Source: Sediminicoccus rosea (lineage in GTDB: Bacteria > Pseudomonadota > Alphaproteobacteria > Acetobacterales > Acetobacteraceae). Taken from it: 64,000 bases of DNA. Both the position numbers and the translations under genes were made by a program. The notes below the pieces were generated by a model. That model saw only the letters and a program-made list of their open reading frames with translations, was not told where the DNA came from and did not search any database. The DNA is taken from assembly GCF_033547095.1 (NCBI RefSeq), contig NZ_CP137852.1, positions 1,853,501 to 1,917,500 on the forward strand, read 5' to 3'. Shown piece by piece: positions 10,119 through 19,541 of this stretch (its first letter is position 1; the number at the start of each line of letters is the position of its first letter).

Positions 10119-11156
10119 ATGGCCGCCAAAGCCGCCCCCCCAACCGCGAATGCCGGCAAGCGCCGCTCCAAGGGCGCGGCCGAGCAGCCCGCCATGGGGC
10201 GCGACGCCCTGCTCCAGGCCTATCGCGACATGCTGCTGATCCGCCGCTTCGAGGAGAAGGCGGGCCAGCTCTACGGCATGGGCCTGATCGGCGGCTTCTG
10301 CCACCTCTATATCGGCCAGGAGGCCGTGGTGGTCGGCATGCAGGCCGCGCTCAAGCCGGGCGACCAGGTCATCACCTCCTACCGGGACCACGGGCACATG
10401 CTGGCCACCGGCATGGAGGCGCGCGGCGTGATGGCGGAGCTGACCGGACGGATCGGCGGCTATTCGCGGGGCAAGGGCGGCTCCATGCACATGTTCAGCC
10501 GCGAGAAGGGTTTCTATGGCGGCCATGGCATCGTGGGCGCGCAGGTCTCGCTCGGCGCGGGGCTGGCGTTCGCCAACATGTATCGCGGCAATGACCATGT
10601 GGCCGTCGCCTATTTCGGCGAGGGCGCGTCCAACCAGGGGCAGGTCTATGAGAGCCTGAACCTCGCTGCCTTGTTCAAGCTGCCCTGCATCTTCGTCATT
10701 GAGAACAACAAGTACGGCATGGGCACCAGCGTCGACCGCGCCTCGGCCAGCCGTGACCTGTCGCAGAATGGCAGCCCCTGGGGCATCCCGGGCGAACAGG
10801 TGGACGGCATGAACGTCCTCACCGTGCATGAGGCGGCGCAGCGCGCGGTCGCGCATTGCCGCGCCGGCCTCGGCCCGTATCTGCTGGAGATGAAGACCTA
10901 CCGCTATCGCGGCCACTCCATGTCCGACCCCGCGAAGTACCGCACGCGCGAGGAAGTGCAGAAGATGCGCGAGCAGCATGACTGCCTCGAGACCGCGCGC
11001 AGCATGCTGCTGGAGCAGGGTGTGACCGAGGCGGAGCTGAAGAAGATCGATGACGAGGTGAAGGTGATCGTCCAGGACAGCGCCGATTTCGCGCAGGAAT
11101 CGCCCGAACCGCCGGAGAGCGAACTCTGGACCGACGTTCTGCTGGAGGCGAAGTAA
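10119..11156 (+). CDS. pdhA: Pyruvate dehydrogenase E1 component, alpha subunit
   Basis: 345 residues. Thiamine-diphosphate site GEGASN at 167-172 through ENN at 195-197; the loop [11 protein letters not shown] near 262-272 corresponds to the phosphorylation-loop region of E1 alpha proteins. Decarboxylates pyruvate with PdhB and hands the acetyl group to E2. Ribosome site CAGGGAGAG lies 5 bases before the ATG. First gene of pdhA-pdhB-pdhC-GNAT-lpdA; only one base separates its stop from pdhB. Confidence 0.97.
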   Translation: MAAKAAPPTANAGKRRSKGAAEQPAMGRDALLQAYRDMLLIRRFEEKAGQLYGMGLIGGFCHLYIGQEAVVVGMQAALKPGDQVITSYRDHGHMLATGMEARGVMAELTGRIGGYSRGKGGSMHMFSREKGFYGGHGIVGAQVSLGAGLAFANMYRGNDHVAVAYFGEGASNQGQVYESLNLAALFKLPCIFVIENNKYGMGTSVDRASASRDLSQNGSPWGIPGEQVDGMNVLTVHEAAQRAVAHCRAGLGPYLLEMKTYRYRGHSMSDPAKYRTREEVQKMREQHDCLETARSMLLEQGVTEAELKKIDDEVKVIVQDSADFAQESPEPPESELWTDVLLEAK

Positions 11157-11157
11157 G

Positions 11158-12495
11158 ATGGGTGTCGAAATCCTGATGCCGGCGCTGAGCCCCACCATGA
11201 CGGAGGGCAAGCTGGCCAAGTGGCTCAAGAAGGAAGGCGATGCGGTCAAGGCCGGCGACGTGATCGCCGAGATCGAGACCGACAAGGCGACGATGGAAGT
11301 GGAAGCCGTGGATGAGGGCGTGCTGACCCGCATCCTGGTGCCCGAGGGCACGGAGAATGTGGCGGTGAACGCGCCCATCGCCGAGCTGGATGGCGGCGGC
11401 GCCGCGAAGGCCGCGCCGGCGCCCGCGCCGGTGGCCGCACCCGCCCCCGCCGCTGCACCCGCCACGGTCCCTGCCGCGCCGCGCGCCGCGAGCGCCGAGA
11501 AGGACTGGGGCCCGACCCGGAGCATGACGGTGCGCGAGGCGCTGCGTGATGCCATGGCCGCCGAGATGCGCCGCGATCCGGACGTCTTCCTGATCGGCGA
11601 GGAGGTCGCGCAGTACCAGGGTGCCTACAAGGTCAGCCAGGGCCTGCTGGACGAGTTCGGCGCGAAGCGCGTGATGGACATGCCCATCACCGAGCACGGC
11701 TTCACCGGCATGGCGGTGGGTGCCGCCTTTACCGGGCTCAAGCCCATCGTCGAGTTCATGACCTTCAACTTCTCGATGCAGGCGATCGACCAGATCATCA
11801 ACTCGGCCGCCAAGACGCTCTACATGTCGGGCGGGCAGCTGGGCTGCCCCATCGTGTTCCGCGGCGCCAATGGCGCGGCGAGCCGCGTCGCCGCCCAGCA
11901 CAGCCAATGCTATGCCAGCTGGTACGCGCATTGCCCGGGCCTGAAGGTCGTCTCGCCCTGGAGTGCCGCCGATGCCAAGGGCCTGCTGCGCGCCGCCATC
12001 CGCGACCCGAACCCGGTCATCTTCCTGGAGAACGAGATCCTCTACGGGCAGAGCTTCGAATGCCCGACCGATGAGGATTTCATCCTGCCCATCGGCAAGG
12101 CCAAGGTGGAGCGCGAGGGCACGGATGTCACCATCCTCGCCTTCTCCATCATGGTCGGCATGGCGATGCAGGCGGCGGACAAGCTGGCCGAGCAAGGCAT
12201 CAGCGCCGAGGTGATCAACCTGCGCAGCCTCCGTCCCCTCGACATCGACACCATCGTGGCGAGCGTGAAGAAGACCAACCGCGTGGTGACGCTGGAGGAG
12301 GGCTGGCCCTTCGCCGGCATCGGCGCCGAGCTGGCGATGCAGATCATCGAGCATTGCTTCGATGACCTCGATGCGCCGCCGGTCCGCGTGCATGGCCTCG
12401 ACATCCCGATGCCCTATGCCGCGAACCTCGAGAAGCTCGCATTGCCGCGTCTCGAACAGGTGGTGGAAGCCGCCCGTTCCGTGACCTATCGCTGA
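11158..12495 (+). CDS. pdhB: Pyruvate dehydrogenase E1 component, beta subunit, with N-terminal lipoyl domain
   Basis: 445 residues. Residues 1-~78 are a lipoyl domain with the modified lysine K43 in ETDKATME, then an Ala/Pro hinge (~81-115), then the transketolase-like E1 beta domain ([41 protein letters not shown]). A lipoyl domain on E1 beta is characteristic of many alphaproteobacterial PDH complexes. The central part of the lipoyl domain is almost identical in DNA to that of pdhC. Confidence 0.97.
   Translation: MGVEILMPALSPTMTEGKLAKWLKKEGDAVKAGDVIAEIETDKATMEVEAVDEGVLTRILVPEGTENVAVNAPIAELDGGGAAKAAPAPAPVAAPAPAAAPATVPAAPRAASAEKDWGPTRSMTVREALRDAMAAEMRRDPDVFLIGEEVAQYQGAYKVSQGLLDEFGAKRVMDMPITEHGFTGMAVGAAFTGLKPIVEFMTFNFSMQAIDQIINSAAKTLYMSGGQLGCPIVFRGANGAASRVAAQHSQCYASWYAHCPGLKVVSPWSAADAKGLLRAAIRDPNPVIFLENEILYGQSFECPTDEDFILPIGKAKVEREGTDVTILAFSIMVGMAMQAADKLAEQGISAEVINLRSLRPLDIDTIVASVKKTNRVVTLEEGWPFAGIGAELAMQIIEHCFDDLDAPPVRVHGLDIPMPYAANLEKLALPRLEQVVEAARSVTYR
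11254..11325 (+). repeat. 72-base direct repeat, copy 1 (lipoyl domain of pdhB)
   Basis: Matches 12607-12678 in 71 of 72 bases, including silent positions; the only difference is at the codon before ATG of KATM (ACG versus ACC). It encodes [20 protein letters not shown] and a few more residues. The identity drops sharply on both sides, which suggests gene conversion between the two lipoyl domains. Confidence 0.85.
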
Positions 12496-12510
12496 GAGGG
12501 AGCGCGCAAC

Positions 12511-13797
12511 ATGGCCACGAACATCCTGATGCCCGCCCTTTCGCCCACGATGACGGAGGGCACCCTCGCCAAATGGCTGAAGGCCGAGGGCGATACCGTG
12601 AAGGCGGGCGACGTGATCGCCGAGATCGAGACCGACAAGGCGACCATGGAAGTGGAAGCCGTGGATGAGGGCGTGCTGGGCAAGATCCTGGTCCCCGCCG
12701 GCACCGAGGGCGTGAAGGTGAATGCCGTGATCGCCGTGCTGGTGGAGCCGGGCGAGGCCGCGCCGACCGGCGCCGCCCCGGCCGCGCCGAAGCCCGCCGC
12801 CGCCGCGCCGGCGGCCGCCGCTGCCCCGGCGCCGGCGCCCGTTGCCGCTTCCACGCCGGCCTCGCATGCCGGCGAGCGCGCCATCGCCTCGCCGCTCGCC
12901 AGGCGCATGGCGGCGCAGGCGGGGCTGGACCTCGCTTCCATCAAGGGTTCGGGGCCGCAGGGCCGCATCGTAAAGGCCGATATCGAGGCGGCGATGAATC
13001 GCCCCGCGCCGGCCGCGGCACCCGTCGCCGCTGCCGCGCCCGCGGCCGCTGCCGTGGCCCCTGGGCCGCGCCCGGCGCCGGCCCCCGCGCCGGTCATCGG
13101 CGCCACCACCGCCGTGCCGAACAGCAGCATGCGCAAGGTGATCGCCCGCCGCCTGTCGGAGAGCAAGGCCACGATCCCGCATTTCTACGTGGCGATGGAC
13201 ATCGAGCTGGATGCGCTGATGAAGCTGCGTGCCGAGCTCAACGCGCAATCGCCGAAGGATGGGCCGGGCGCCTTCAAGCTCTCGGTGAACGACCTCATCA
13301 TCAAGGCGTGCGGCGTGGCGCTCCGCCGCCATCCGGGCGTGAACGCCGCCTGGACGGACGAGGCGATCCTGCAGTTCAACGAGGTGGACATCAGCGTGGC
13401 CGTCGCCATCCCCGATGGCCTCATCACGCCCATCGTGAAGGGCGCGGACCGCAAGGGCCTCGCCACCATCAGCAACGAGATGAAGGACCTGGCCTCCCGC
13501 GCCAAGGGCGGCAAGCTGAAGCCCGAGGAGTTCCAGGGCGGCGGCTTCTCCATCTCGAACATGGGGATGTATGGCGTCAGCCACTTCGCCGCGATCATCA
13601 ACCCGCCCCAGGCCGGCATCCTGGCCGTGGGTGCGGGCACGCAGCGCGCGGTGGTGAAGAACGGCGCCCTGGCCATCGCCACCGTGATGACCTGCAACCT
13701 CAGCGTGGATCACCGCGTGATTGATGGCGCGCTGGCCGCCGAGTTCATGGCGACGCTGAAGGGGCTGATCGAGAACCCGCTCTCGCTGATGCTCTGA
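12511..13797 (+). CDS. pdhC: Dihydrolipoamide acetyltransferase (E2 of pyruvate dehydrogenase)
   Basis: 428 residues: lipoyl domain with K43, Ala/Pro hinge, peripheral-subunit binding domain at ~128-167 ([21 protein letters not shown]), second Ala/Pro hinge, and acetyltransferase domain ending in the catalytic DHRVIDG at 400-406. Forms the complex core and makes acetyl-CoA. The start is 15 bases after the pdhB stop with GAGAGGGAG-like ribosome site. Stop overlaps the GNAT start by one base. Confidence 0.97.
   Translation: MATNILMPALSPTMTEGTLAKWLKAEGDTVKAGDVIAEIETDKATMEVEAVDEGVLGKILVPAGTEGVKVNAVIAVLVEPGEAAPTGAAPAAPKPAAAAPAAAAAPAPAPVAASTPASHAGERAIASPLARRMAAQAGLDLASIKGSGPQGRIVKADIEAAMNRPAPAAAPVAAAAPAAAAVAPGPRPAPAPAPVIGATTAVPNSSMRKVIARRLSESKATIPHFYVAMDIELDALMKLRAELNAQSPKDGPGAFKLSVNDLIIKACGVALRRHPGVNAAWTDEAILQFNEVDISVAVAIPDGLITPIVKGADRKGLATISNEMKDLASRAKGGKLKPEEFQGGGFSISNMGMYGVSHFAAIINPPQAGILAVGAGTQRAVVKNGALAIATVMTCNLSVDHRVIDGALAAEFMATLKGLIENPLSLML
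12607..12678 (+). repeat. 72-base direct repeat, copy 2 (lipoyl domain of pdhC)
   Basis: Second copy of the repeat at 11254-11325, 1353 bases downstream, in the same reading phase. Confidence 0.85.
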
Positions 13798-14285
13798 TGT
13801 CGGGCTTCACCCTCCGTGACGCCGTCGAGGCGGACCTGCCGGAGATCAACCGGCTGGTCCGCGCGCTGGCCGAATACGAGAACCTGCTGCATGAGGCGGT
13901 GGGCACGGAGGAGGATTTCCGGCGGGCCCTCTTCGGCTCGAACCCGACGGTTTTCTGCATCCTGGCCGAGATCGGGGGCAGGGCGGTCGGCCAGGCGATC
14001 TGGTTCCCGATCTTCAGCACCTTCACCGGCCGACATGGCCTTTATGTGGAGGATGTCTTCGTGGAGCCCGTGCATCGCGGCAAGGGCATCGGCGAGGCGC
14101 TGTTCCGCCATTGCGCGGGCATCTGCGTGGAGCGCGGCTGGAAGCGGATGGAGTGGCAGGTGCTCGACTGGAACGAGCCCGCCATCCAGTTCTACCGGCG
14201 CATCGGCGCCCGCAGCATGGATGAGTGGCGCGTGCAACGTGTGACGGGCGAGGCGCTCACCGCCCTTGCCGCAGGAAAGGGCTGA
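13797..14285 (+). CDS. GNAT N-acetyltransferase embedded in the pdh operon
   Basis: 162 residues. Acetyl-CoA-binding signature VEDVFVEPVHRGKGIGEALF at ~83-102 (R/Q-x-x-G-x-G/A form HRGKGIG), followed by MEWQVLDWNEPAIQFYRRIGA, the standard motif B. Resembles small-molecule (diamine-type) acetyltransferases. Its ATG overlaps the pdhC stop (TGATG) and it ends 3 bases before lpdA, so it is made together with the complex that supplies its acetyl-CoA. Substrate not identifiable. Confidence 0.88.
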   Translation: MSGFTLRDAVEADLPEINRLVRALAEYENLLHEAVGTEEDFRRALFGSNPTVFCILAEIGGRAVGQAIWFPIFSTFTGRHGLYVEDVFVEPVHRGKGIGEALFRHCAGICVERGWKRMEWQVLDWNEPAIQFYRRIGARSMDEWRVQRVTGEALTALAAGKG

Positions 14286-14288
14286 AGA

Positions 14289-15683
14289 ATGGCCGAGAAT
14301 TTCGACGTGGTGGTGGTGGGCGGTGGGCCTGGCGGCTATGTCGCCGCGATCCGCGCCTCGCAGCTCAAGATGAAGGTGGCGCTGGTCGAGCGCGAGAACC
14401 TGGGTGGCATCTGCCTGAACTGGGGCTGCATCCCGACCAAGGCGCTGCTGCGCGCCTCCGAGATCAACCACCTGCTGCACAGCCTGGATAGCTTCGGCTT
14501 CGCGGCGGACAATGTGCGCTTCGACTTCGCCAAGGTGATCAAGCGCTCGCGCGGGGTCGCGGCGCAGCTCTCGGGCGGCGTGAAGCACCTGCTGAAGAAG
14601 AACAAGGTCACGGTCTTCGACGGGCATGGCGCGCTGGCCGGCCCCGGCAAGCTCTCCGTCACCAAGGATGGCAAGCCGGTGGCGGAACTCGCCGCCAAGC
14701 ACATCCTGCTCGCGACCGGCGCCCGCGCCCGCGTGATCCCGGGCATGGAGCCGGACGGCAAGCTCATCTGGTCCTACCGCGAGGCGATGACGCCGACCGC
14801 CCTGCCCAAGAAGCTGATCGTGGTCGGCTCCGGCGCCATCGGCAGCGAGTTCGCCAGCTTCTACCTGAACATGGGCGCCGAGGTGACGCTGGTCGAGGTG
14901 ATGGACCGCATCCTGCCGGTCGAGGATGCCGAAATCAGCGCCTTCGTCCGCAAGGCCTTCGAGAAGCAGGGCATGAAGATCATCACCAATGCGCGCGTGC
15001 AGGGCGTGCGCAAGGGTGCGGATGACGTGACCGCCGTGATCGAAGCCGATGGCAAGGTGACGGAACTCAAGGCGGACCGCCTGATCTCCGCCGTCGGCAT
15101 CGTCGGCAACACCGAGAATCTCGGCCTCGAGGGCACGAAGGTGGTGGTGGACCGCACCCATATCGTGACCGACGCCATGGGCCGCACGGGCGAGCCCGGC
15201 GTCTACGCCTTCGGCGACATCACGGGCGCGCCCTGGCTCGCGCACAAGGCGAGCCATGAGGGCATCATCTGCGTCGAGGCCATCGCGGGCCTGCATCCGC
15301 ACGCGATGGACGTGCTGAACATCCCGGGCTGCACCTATTGCCGCCCGCAGGTCGCCTCCGTCGGCCTGACGGAAGCTGCTGCCAAGGCGAAGGGGCATGA
15401 CGTCCGCGTCGGCCGCTTCCCCTTCATCGGCAATGGCAAGGCCATCGCGATGGGCGAGCCCGAGGGCTTCGTGAAGACCGTCTTTGACGCCAAGACCGGC
15501 GAGCTTCTCGGCGCTCACATGGTCGGCCCGGAGGTGACGGAGATGATCCAGGGCTATGGCATCGCCCGCACGCTGGAGACGACGGAGGCGGACCTCATGC
15601 ACACCGTCTTCCCGCACCCCACGGTGAGCGAGGCCATGCATGAGAGCGTGCTGGACGCCTACGGGCGGGTGATCCACATCTGA
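14289..15683 (+). CDS. lpdA: Dihydrolipoyl dehydrogenase (E3)
   Basis: 464 residues. FAD motif GGGPGG near 11-16, redox-active disulfide in CLNWGCIPTK (C42, C47), NAD motif VVGSGAIGSEFASFY, and the C-terminal active-site HPTVSEAMHES. Reoxidises lipoyl groups of E2 with NAD+. Last gene of the pdh operon; the ATG follows the GNAT stop after 3 bases with GAAAGG upstream. Confidence 0.97.
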   Translation: MAENFDVVVVGGGPGGYVAAIRASQLKMKVALVERENLGGICLNWGCIPTKALLRASEINHLLHSLDSFGFAADNVRFDFAKVIKRSRGVAAQLSGGVKHLLKKNKVTVFDGHGALAGPGKLSVTKDGKPVAELAAKHILLATGARARVIPGMEPDGKLIWSYREAMTPTALPKKLIVVGSGAIGSEFASFYLNMGAEVTLVEVMDRILPVEDAEISAFVRKAFEKQGMKIITNARVQGVRKGADDVTAVIEADGKVTELKADRLISAVGIVGNTENLGLEGTKVVVDRTHIVTDAMGRTGEPGVYAFGDITGAPWLAHKASHEGIICVEAIAGLHPHAMDVLNIPGCTYCRPQVASVGLTEAAAKAKGHDVRVGRFPFIGNGKAIAMGEPEGFVKTVFDAKTGELLGAHMVGPEVTEMIQGYGIARTLETTEADLMHTVFPHPTVSEAMHESVLDAYGRVIHI

Positions 15684-15751
15684 CGGCATCCCCCATGCCG
15701 CATGCGGAATGGTGCCACAGCGTGCTTGTCGGCGGCATGGAGTTTCGGCCA

Positions 15752-15768
15752 GGATATGAGAAATATCC
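15752..15768. promoter_or_regulatory. AT-rich inverted repeat before a small exported protein gene
   Basis: GGATAT, five bases, ATATCC, in otherwise GC-rich DNA, 20 bases before the ATG at 15789 and directly before the GGAGGA ribosome site. Could be an operator or an mRNA hairpin. Confidence 0.3.
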
Positions 15769-15788
15769 CGCCCTCCTGGAGGAATCTC

Positions 15789-16199
15789 ATGGTGTCATTC
15801 ATCCGGCGGCTCGCCGTTGCGAGCCTGCTCCTCGGCACCCTCCTGGTCGGGGCCCCGCCCATGGCCGAGGCCCAGCAGCCTCAATTGCGCAGCTTGGTCT
15901 TTCAGAACAACTGCCGCACGCCAGTCCGCCTGTTGGTTCGCCATCTGGAAGAGCAAAATAGGTACACCACCACCGGCTTCTATACGATTCGCCCCAGTAC
16001 TTCGACCAGACTGACCGAACGTGGCGACAACATCATGCACAGGACTGGCTCGCCGCTGTTTTTCTTCGCGGAAACGGATGGCAGAACCTGGTCGTCGTCG
16101 GAGGTGACCGTCGCCTTCAACGGGGTCAACTATCGCATGGTGCGTGCGAACCAGACCGTCTCCGGCGACAGCATCCAGTTTTCGGTGGGCTGCGGGTAG
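15789..16199 (+). CDS. Exported protein of unknown function
   Basis: 136 residues from ATG 15789 with GGAGGA at 15778-15783; an earlier in-frame ATG lacks such a site. Signal peptide with basic n-region SFIRRLAVASLLLGTLLVG and likely cleavage after AEA (about 26). The mature ~110-residue domain starts LRSLVFQNNCRTPVRLLVRH, a form like small periplasmic domains with a Cys near each end (NNC and the C-terminal VGCG), suggesting a disulfide. Base composition is less GC-rich than neighbours, hinting at a recent arrival. No family assigned. Confidence 0.65.
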   Translation: MVSFIRRLAVASLLLGTLLVGAPPMAEAQQPQLRSLVFQNNCRTPVRLLVRHLEEQNRYTTTGFYTIRPSTSTRLTERGDNIMHRTGSPLFFFAETDGRTWSSSEVTVAFNGVNYRMVRANQTVSGDSIQFSVGCG

Positions 16200-16276
16200 G
16201 CAACGCCGCGCCGCACCAGCGGGTGGTTCCGGGGGGCGCTCCTCCGCCCGCGCTTGCGGCGCCCCTGAAGTTCGGG

Positions 16277-16321
16277 TGGGCAGGTTCTGACCCCTGCCCA
16301 GCCACCATCGGAAACCTGCCC
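16277..16321 (+). other. Two mutually exclusive hairpins upstream of lipA
   Basis: TGGGCAGG at 16277-16284 can pair with CCTGCCCA at 16293-16300 (8 bases, 8-base loop). The same segment extended, GGGCAGGTT at 16278-16286, can instead pair with AACCTGCCC at 16313-16321 (9 bases). It lies 68 bases before the lipA ATG. Confidence 0.4.
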
Positions 16322-16388
16322 TTCGCGGCAAGGGTTGAACGACTCCGGGGCTGTGTTTGCAACGCGGTGCGCTATATGAACACGCACC

Positions 16389-17354
16389 ATGGCACGCATC
16401 GAAATCAACCATAATGGCCCGCGCACCGGCGCCGCCCGCCACCCGGAAAAGGCTGCGCGCCCGGACAACCCGATCCAGCGCAAACCCGCCTGGATCCGGG
16501 TGAAGGCACCCACCCACCCGATCTACCACGAGACGCGCGCCCTGATGCGCGACAACAAGCTCGTCACCGTCTGCGAGGAAGCGGCCTGCCCGAATATCGG
16601 CGAGTGCTGGTCGCAGCGCCACGCCACCATGATGATCATGGGCGAGACCTGCACCCGCGCCTGCGCCTTCTGCAATGTCGCGACCGGCATGCCCAATCCG
16701 CTCGACCATGACGAGCCGCGCCGCGTGGGCGAGGCGGTGGCCAAGCTCGGCCTGCGCCACGTCGTCATCACCAGTGTGGACCGCGATGACCTGGCCGATG
16801 GCGGCGCCGAGCACTTCGCCCAGACGATCCGTGCCATCCGTGCCGCCGCGCCCGAGACCACCATCGAGATCCTGACGCCTGATTTCCTCCGCAAGGAGGG
16901 CGCGCTGGAAGTCGTCGTCGCCGCACGCCCGGATGTGTTCAACCACAATCTGGAAACCGTGCCGCGCCTCTACCCCACCATCCGGCCCGGCGCGCGCTAC
17001 TACCATTCGCTGCGCCTGCTGGACCGCGTGAAGCAGTTGGACCCTTCCATCTTCACCAAGTCCGGCATCATGGTCGGCCTGGGCGAGGAGAAGATCGAGG
17101 TGCAGCAGGTGATGGATGACCTGCGCAGCGCCGAGGTGGATTTCCTCACCATCGGCCAATATCTGCAGCCGAGCGTGAAGCACGCGGCGGTGGCCCGCTT
17201 CGTCGAGCCCGCGGAGTTCGAGGATTACGCGAGCGTGGCGCGTGCCAAGGGCTTCCTGCTCGTCTCGGCCACGCCGCTGACCCGCAGTTCCTACCATGCC
17301 GACCGCGACTTCGCCGAACTGCGCGCCGCCCGCGAGAAGAGCCTCGCCGTCTGA
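16389..17354 (+). CDS. lipA: Lipoyl synthase
   Basis: 321 residues. Radical-SAM enzyme inserting two sulfurs into octanoyl-lysine. Auxiliary cluster cysteines C62, C67 and C73 ([12 protein letters not shown]) and radical-SAM cysteines C88, C92, C95 (CTRACAFC) are all present, as is the C-terminal RSSYHAD with the cluster-binding serine. Its products are the lipoyl groups of PdhB and PdhC encoded just upstream. The stop overlaps the next ATG by one base. Confidence 0.98.
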   Translation: MARIEINHNGPRTGAARHPEKAARPDNPIQRKPAWIRVKAPTHPIYHETRALMRDNKLVTVCEEAACPNIGECWSQRHATMMIMGETCTRACAFCNVATGMPNPLDHDEPRRVGEAVAKLGLRHVVITSVDRDDLADGGAEHFAQTIRAIRAAAPETTIEILTPDFLRKEGALEVVVAARPDVFNHNLETVPRLYPTIRPGARYYHSLRLLDRVKQLDPSIFTKSGIMVGLGEEKIEVQQVMDDLRSAEVDFLTIGQYLQPSVKHAAVARFVEPAEFEDYASVARAKGFLLVSATPLTRSSYHADRDFAELRAAREKSLAV

Positions 17355-17824
17355 TGCCGACGCATGCCGAGAAGCGCATCCTGCGGCAATCGCCGGAGCA
17401 GATCTTCCAGATCGTGGCCGATGTGCACCGCTATCCCGAATTCCTGCCCTGGTGCGCCGCCGCCCGGGTGCTGAGCCGGGAAGAGACGCAGCTGGTGGCG
17501 GACCTCACCATCGGCTTCAAGATGTTCCGCGAGACCTTCCGCAGCGAGGTCACGCTGGACCGCCCGGGCCTCGTCCAGGTGAAATACCTGGACGGCCCCT
17601 TCCGCTACCTGAACAACACCTGGCGCCTGAGCCCGGTGCCGCAGGGCACGGAGGTGGATTTCTTCGTGGATTTCGAGTTCCGCTCGCGCGTGCTGCAGGC
17701 GGTGATCGGCACCGTCTTCAACGAGGCGGTGCGCGTCATGGTCCGCGCCTTCGAGCGCCGCGCGATGGCGATGCATGGGCGGCTGCCGGCCGCGGCGGCC
17801 GGCGCCCCGGTCAAGCCCGCCTGA
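17354..17824 (+). CDS. RatA/Coq10-like START-domain protein
   Basis: 156 residues, SRPBCC/START fold: PEQIFQIVADVHRYPEFLPWC near 14-34 is the family hallmark, and the C-terminal helix FNEAVRVMVRAFERRA follows. Relatives are Coq10 (ubiquinone-binding chaperone) and RatA, named as a toxin in E. coli; placement after lipA is common in alphaproteobacteria and favours a respiratory-chain role. Start overlaps the lipA stop (TGATG). Confidence 0.85.
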   Translation: MPTHAEKRILRQSPEQIFQIVADVHRYPEFLPWCAAARVLSREETQLVADLTIGFKMFRETFRSEVTLDRPGLVQVKYLDGPFRYLNNTWRLSPVPQGTEVDFFVDFEFRSRVLQAVIGTVFNEAVRVMVRAFERRAMAMHGRLPAAAAGAPVKPA

Positions 17825-18379
17825 TCAGAAGTGGATCAGGCCGGGCGCGAAGAAGCCCAGCATCATCAGCCCGAAGCCCACGGCCCCTAGCGCGCCGGCC
17901 AGCCAGACCAGCAGCGCCACGCCGGTGATGATCGAGGCGGAGGCGACGACGATCGCCACCTGGAAGCCCGCGCTCGAATATTCGAACATGTGATACTTCT
18001 CCATGTTCTTGTCCCGCCGCGCCTCGGCCACGCGGGCGCGGGCCATCAGCTCGCGCCGGCCCTCGCCGGTCTCGGGCTCGCTCTCCCAGCGGGCGGCGGT
18101 GCTGGTCCAGCGCTCGCGCTGCGCGGTGGTCGCGGCCGAATTCGCCTCGGTGCGGGCGAGCTCGGCCTGCTCGGCCGCGGTCCGCACCTGGGTCTGGCGG
18201 ATGGTGCGGGCCTGGAAGAAGGACCAGAGGTTGGCGGCCTCGATATTCGCGTTCAGCGCCTCGGTCTGGGCCGATTTCGCGCCCACCTCGGCGAGCGCCA
18301 GGAAGAGCGCCAGGATCGCGATAATCAGGGCGACGCCCTTGTTCTCCGTGCCGTGATGCGCGCCATGTCCGCCAGCCAT
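17825..18379 (-). CDS. DUF4337 membrane protein
   Basis: 184 residues: helix at ~14-33, a central segment with WSFFQARTIRQTQVRTAAEQ (family hallmark, alpha-helical), and two C-terminal helices (~132-152 and ~157-178). DUF4337 proteins are small inner-membrane proteins without known role. Its stop is immediately adjacent to that of the RatA-like gene on the other strand, with no room for a terminator. Confidence 0.75.
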   Translation of the reverse strand: MAGGHGAHHGTENKGVALIIAILALFLALAEVGAKSAQTEALNANIEAANLWSFFQARTIRQTQVRTAAEQAELARTEANSAATTAQRERWTSTAARWESEPETGEGRRELMARARVAEARRDKNMEKYHMFEYSSAGFQVAIVVASASIITGVALLVWLAGALGAVGFGLMMLGFFAPGLIHF

Positions 18380-18446
18380 GAAGTCCCTCCTGCGATCTGC
18401 GGGCGGGGGGATGCCACAGTCGCGCGCCTCGCGCTACCTTGCCCCC

Positions 18447-19541
18447 ATGGTCCAAGCTCCCTCCTTCGCCCGCTCCACCTCCTTCGCGCCCGCCCGGCCG
18501 CCCGCCGGCGCGCCGCCCGTGCGCATCAACCTCTATTCCGACACGCAGACGCGGCCCACGCCCGCCATGAAGGACGCGATGATGCGCGCCGAGATGGGCG
18601 ACGAGCAGCATGGCGACGACCCGACCGTCCATCTCCTCTGCGACCGCATGGCGGCGCTGATGGGCAAGGAAGCCGCCATGTTCCTGCCGAGCGGCACCAT
18701 GTGCAACGTCATCGCCATCCTCACCCATTGCCAGAAGGGCGATGAGGTCCTGGCGCACGAGACCAGCCACATCCTGCACAGCGAAGGCGGCACCCATGCC
18801 GCGCTGACCGGCGTGCAGATCCTGCCGCTCAAGGGCGAGCGCGGCCTCTTCACCGCCGATGACGTGCGCGCCGCCATCCGCCCGCGCACCCGCTATGCCC
18901 CCCCGCAGAAGCTGCTCGAGGTCGAGCAGACCGCCAATATCGGCGGCGGCGTGGTCTGGCCGCTCGAGCAGCTCAAGGCCGTGACCGCCGTGGCGCGGGA
19001 GCAGGGCTGGAACACCCACATGGACGGCGCGCGGCTGATGAATGCCTGCGTCGCCGCCGGCATCGCCCCCGCCGAGATGGTGGCCGATTTCGACAGCGTC
19101 TGGCTCGACTTCACCAAGGGGCTGGGCGCGCCGCTCGGCGCCGTGCTCTGCGGCTCGGCCGAGTTCATCGGCCAGGCCTGGCGCTGGAAGCAGCGCCTGG
19201 GCGGCTCCATGCGCCAGGCGGGCATGGTGGCCGCCGGCTGCATCCATTCGCTCGACCACCATGTCGAGCGCCTCGCCGAGGACCACGCCAATGCCAAGGC
19301 GCTGGCCCGCGGCCTGCGCCAGATCGAGGGCGTGGTGGTGGAGGAGCCCGACACCAACCTCGTCTTCTTCGACATCAAGGGGACCGGCGTCTCCGTCGAG
19401 GAATTGCAGAAGCGCCTGATGGCGCAGGGCATCATGGTCAGCGGCCTCGGTGGCCGGGTGCGCGCCTGCACGCATCTCGACGTGACCGCCGCGATGATCC
19501 CCGAGGCGGTGTCCGCGATCCGCGAGGCGCTGGCTGCCTGA
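18447..19541 (+). CDS. ltaE: Low-specificity threonine aldolase (PLP)
   Basis: 364 residues. Fold type I PLP enzyme cleaving L-threonine/allo-threonine to glycine and acetaldehyde. HMDGAR at 191-196 holds the PLP-ring aspartate, and K224 in DFTKGLGAPLG is the Schiff-base lysine; SDTQTRPTPAMKDAM near 31-45 is the family start. No strong ribosome site before ATG 18447; an in-frame ATG at 18378 would overlap the divergent DUF4337 start and is less likely. Other beta-hydroxy amino acids are possible substrates. Confidence 0.85.
   Translation: MVQAPSFARSTSFAPARPPAGAPPVRINLYSDTQTRPTPAMKDAMMRAEMGDEQHGDDPTVHLLCDRMAALMGKEAAMFLPSGTMCNVIAILTHCQKGDEVLAHETSHILHSEGGTHAALTGVQILPLKGERGLFTADDVRAAIRPRTRYAPPQKLLEVEQTANIGGGVVWPLEQLKAVTAVAREQGWNTHMDGARLMNACVAAGIAPAEMVADFDSVWLDFTKGLGAPLGAVLCGSAEFIGQAWRWKQRLGGSMRQAGMVAAGCIHSLDHHVERLAEDHANAKALARGLRQIEGVVVEEPDTNLVFFDIKGTGVSVEELQKRLMAQGIMVSGLGGRVRACTHLDVTAAMIPEAVSAIREALAA

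Noticed and set aside
10819-13713. 964-codon minus-strand open frame across pdhA-pdhC
   Set aside because: His/Arg/Gly-rich antisense of conserved pdh genes; no domain.
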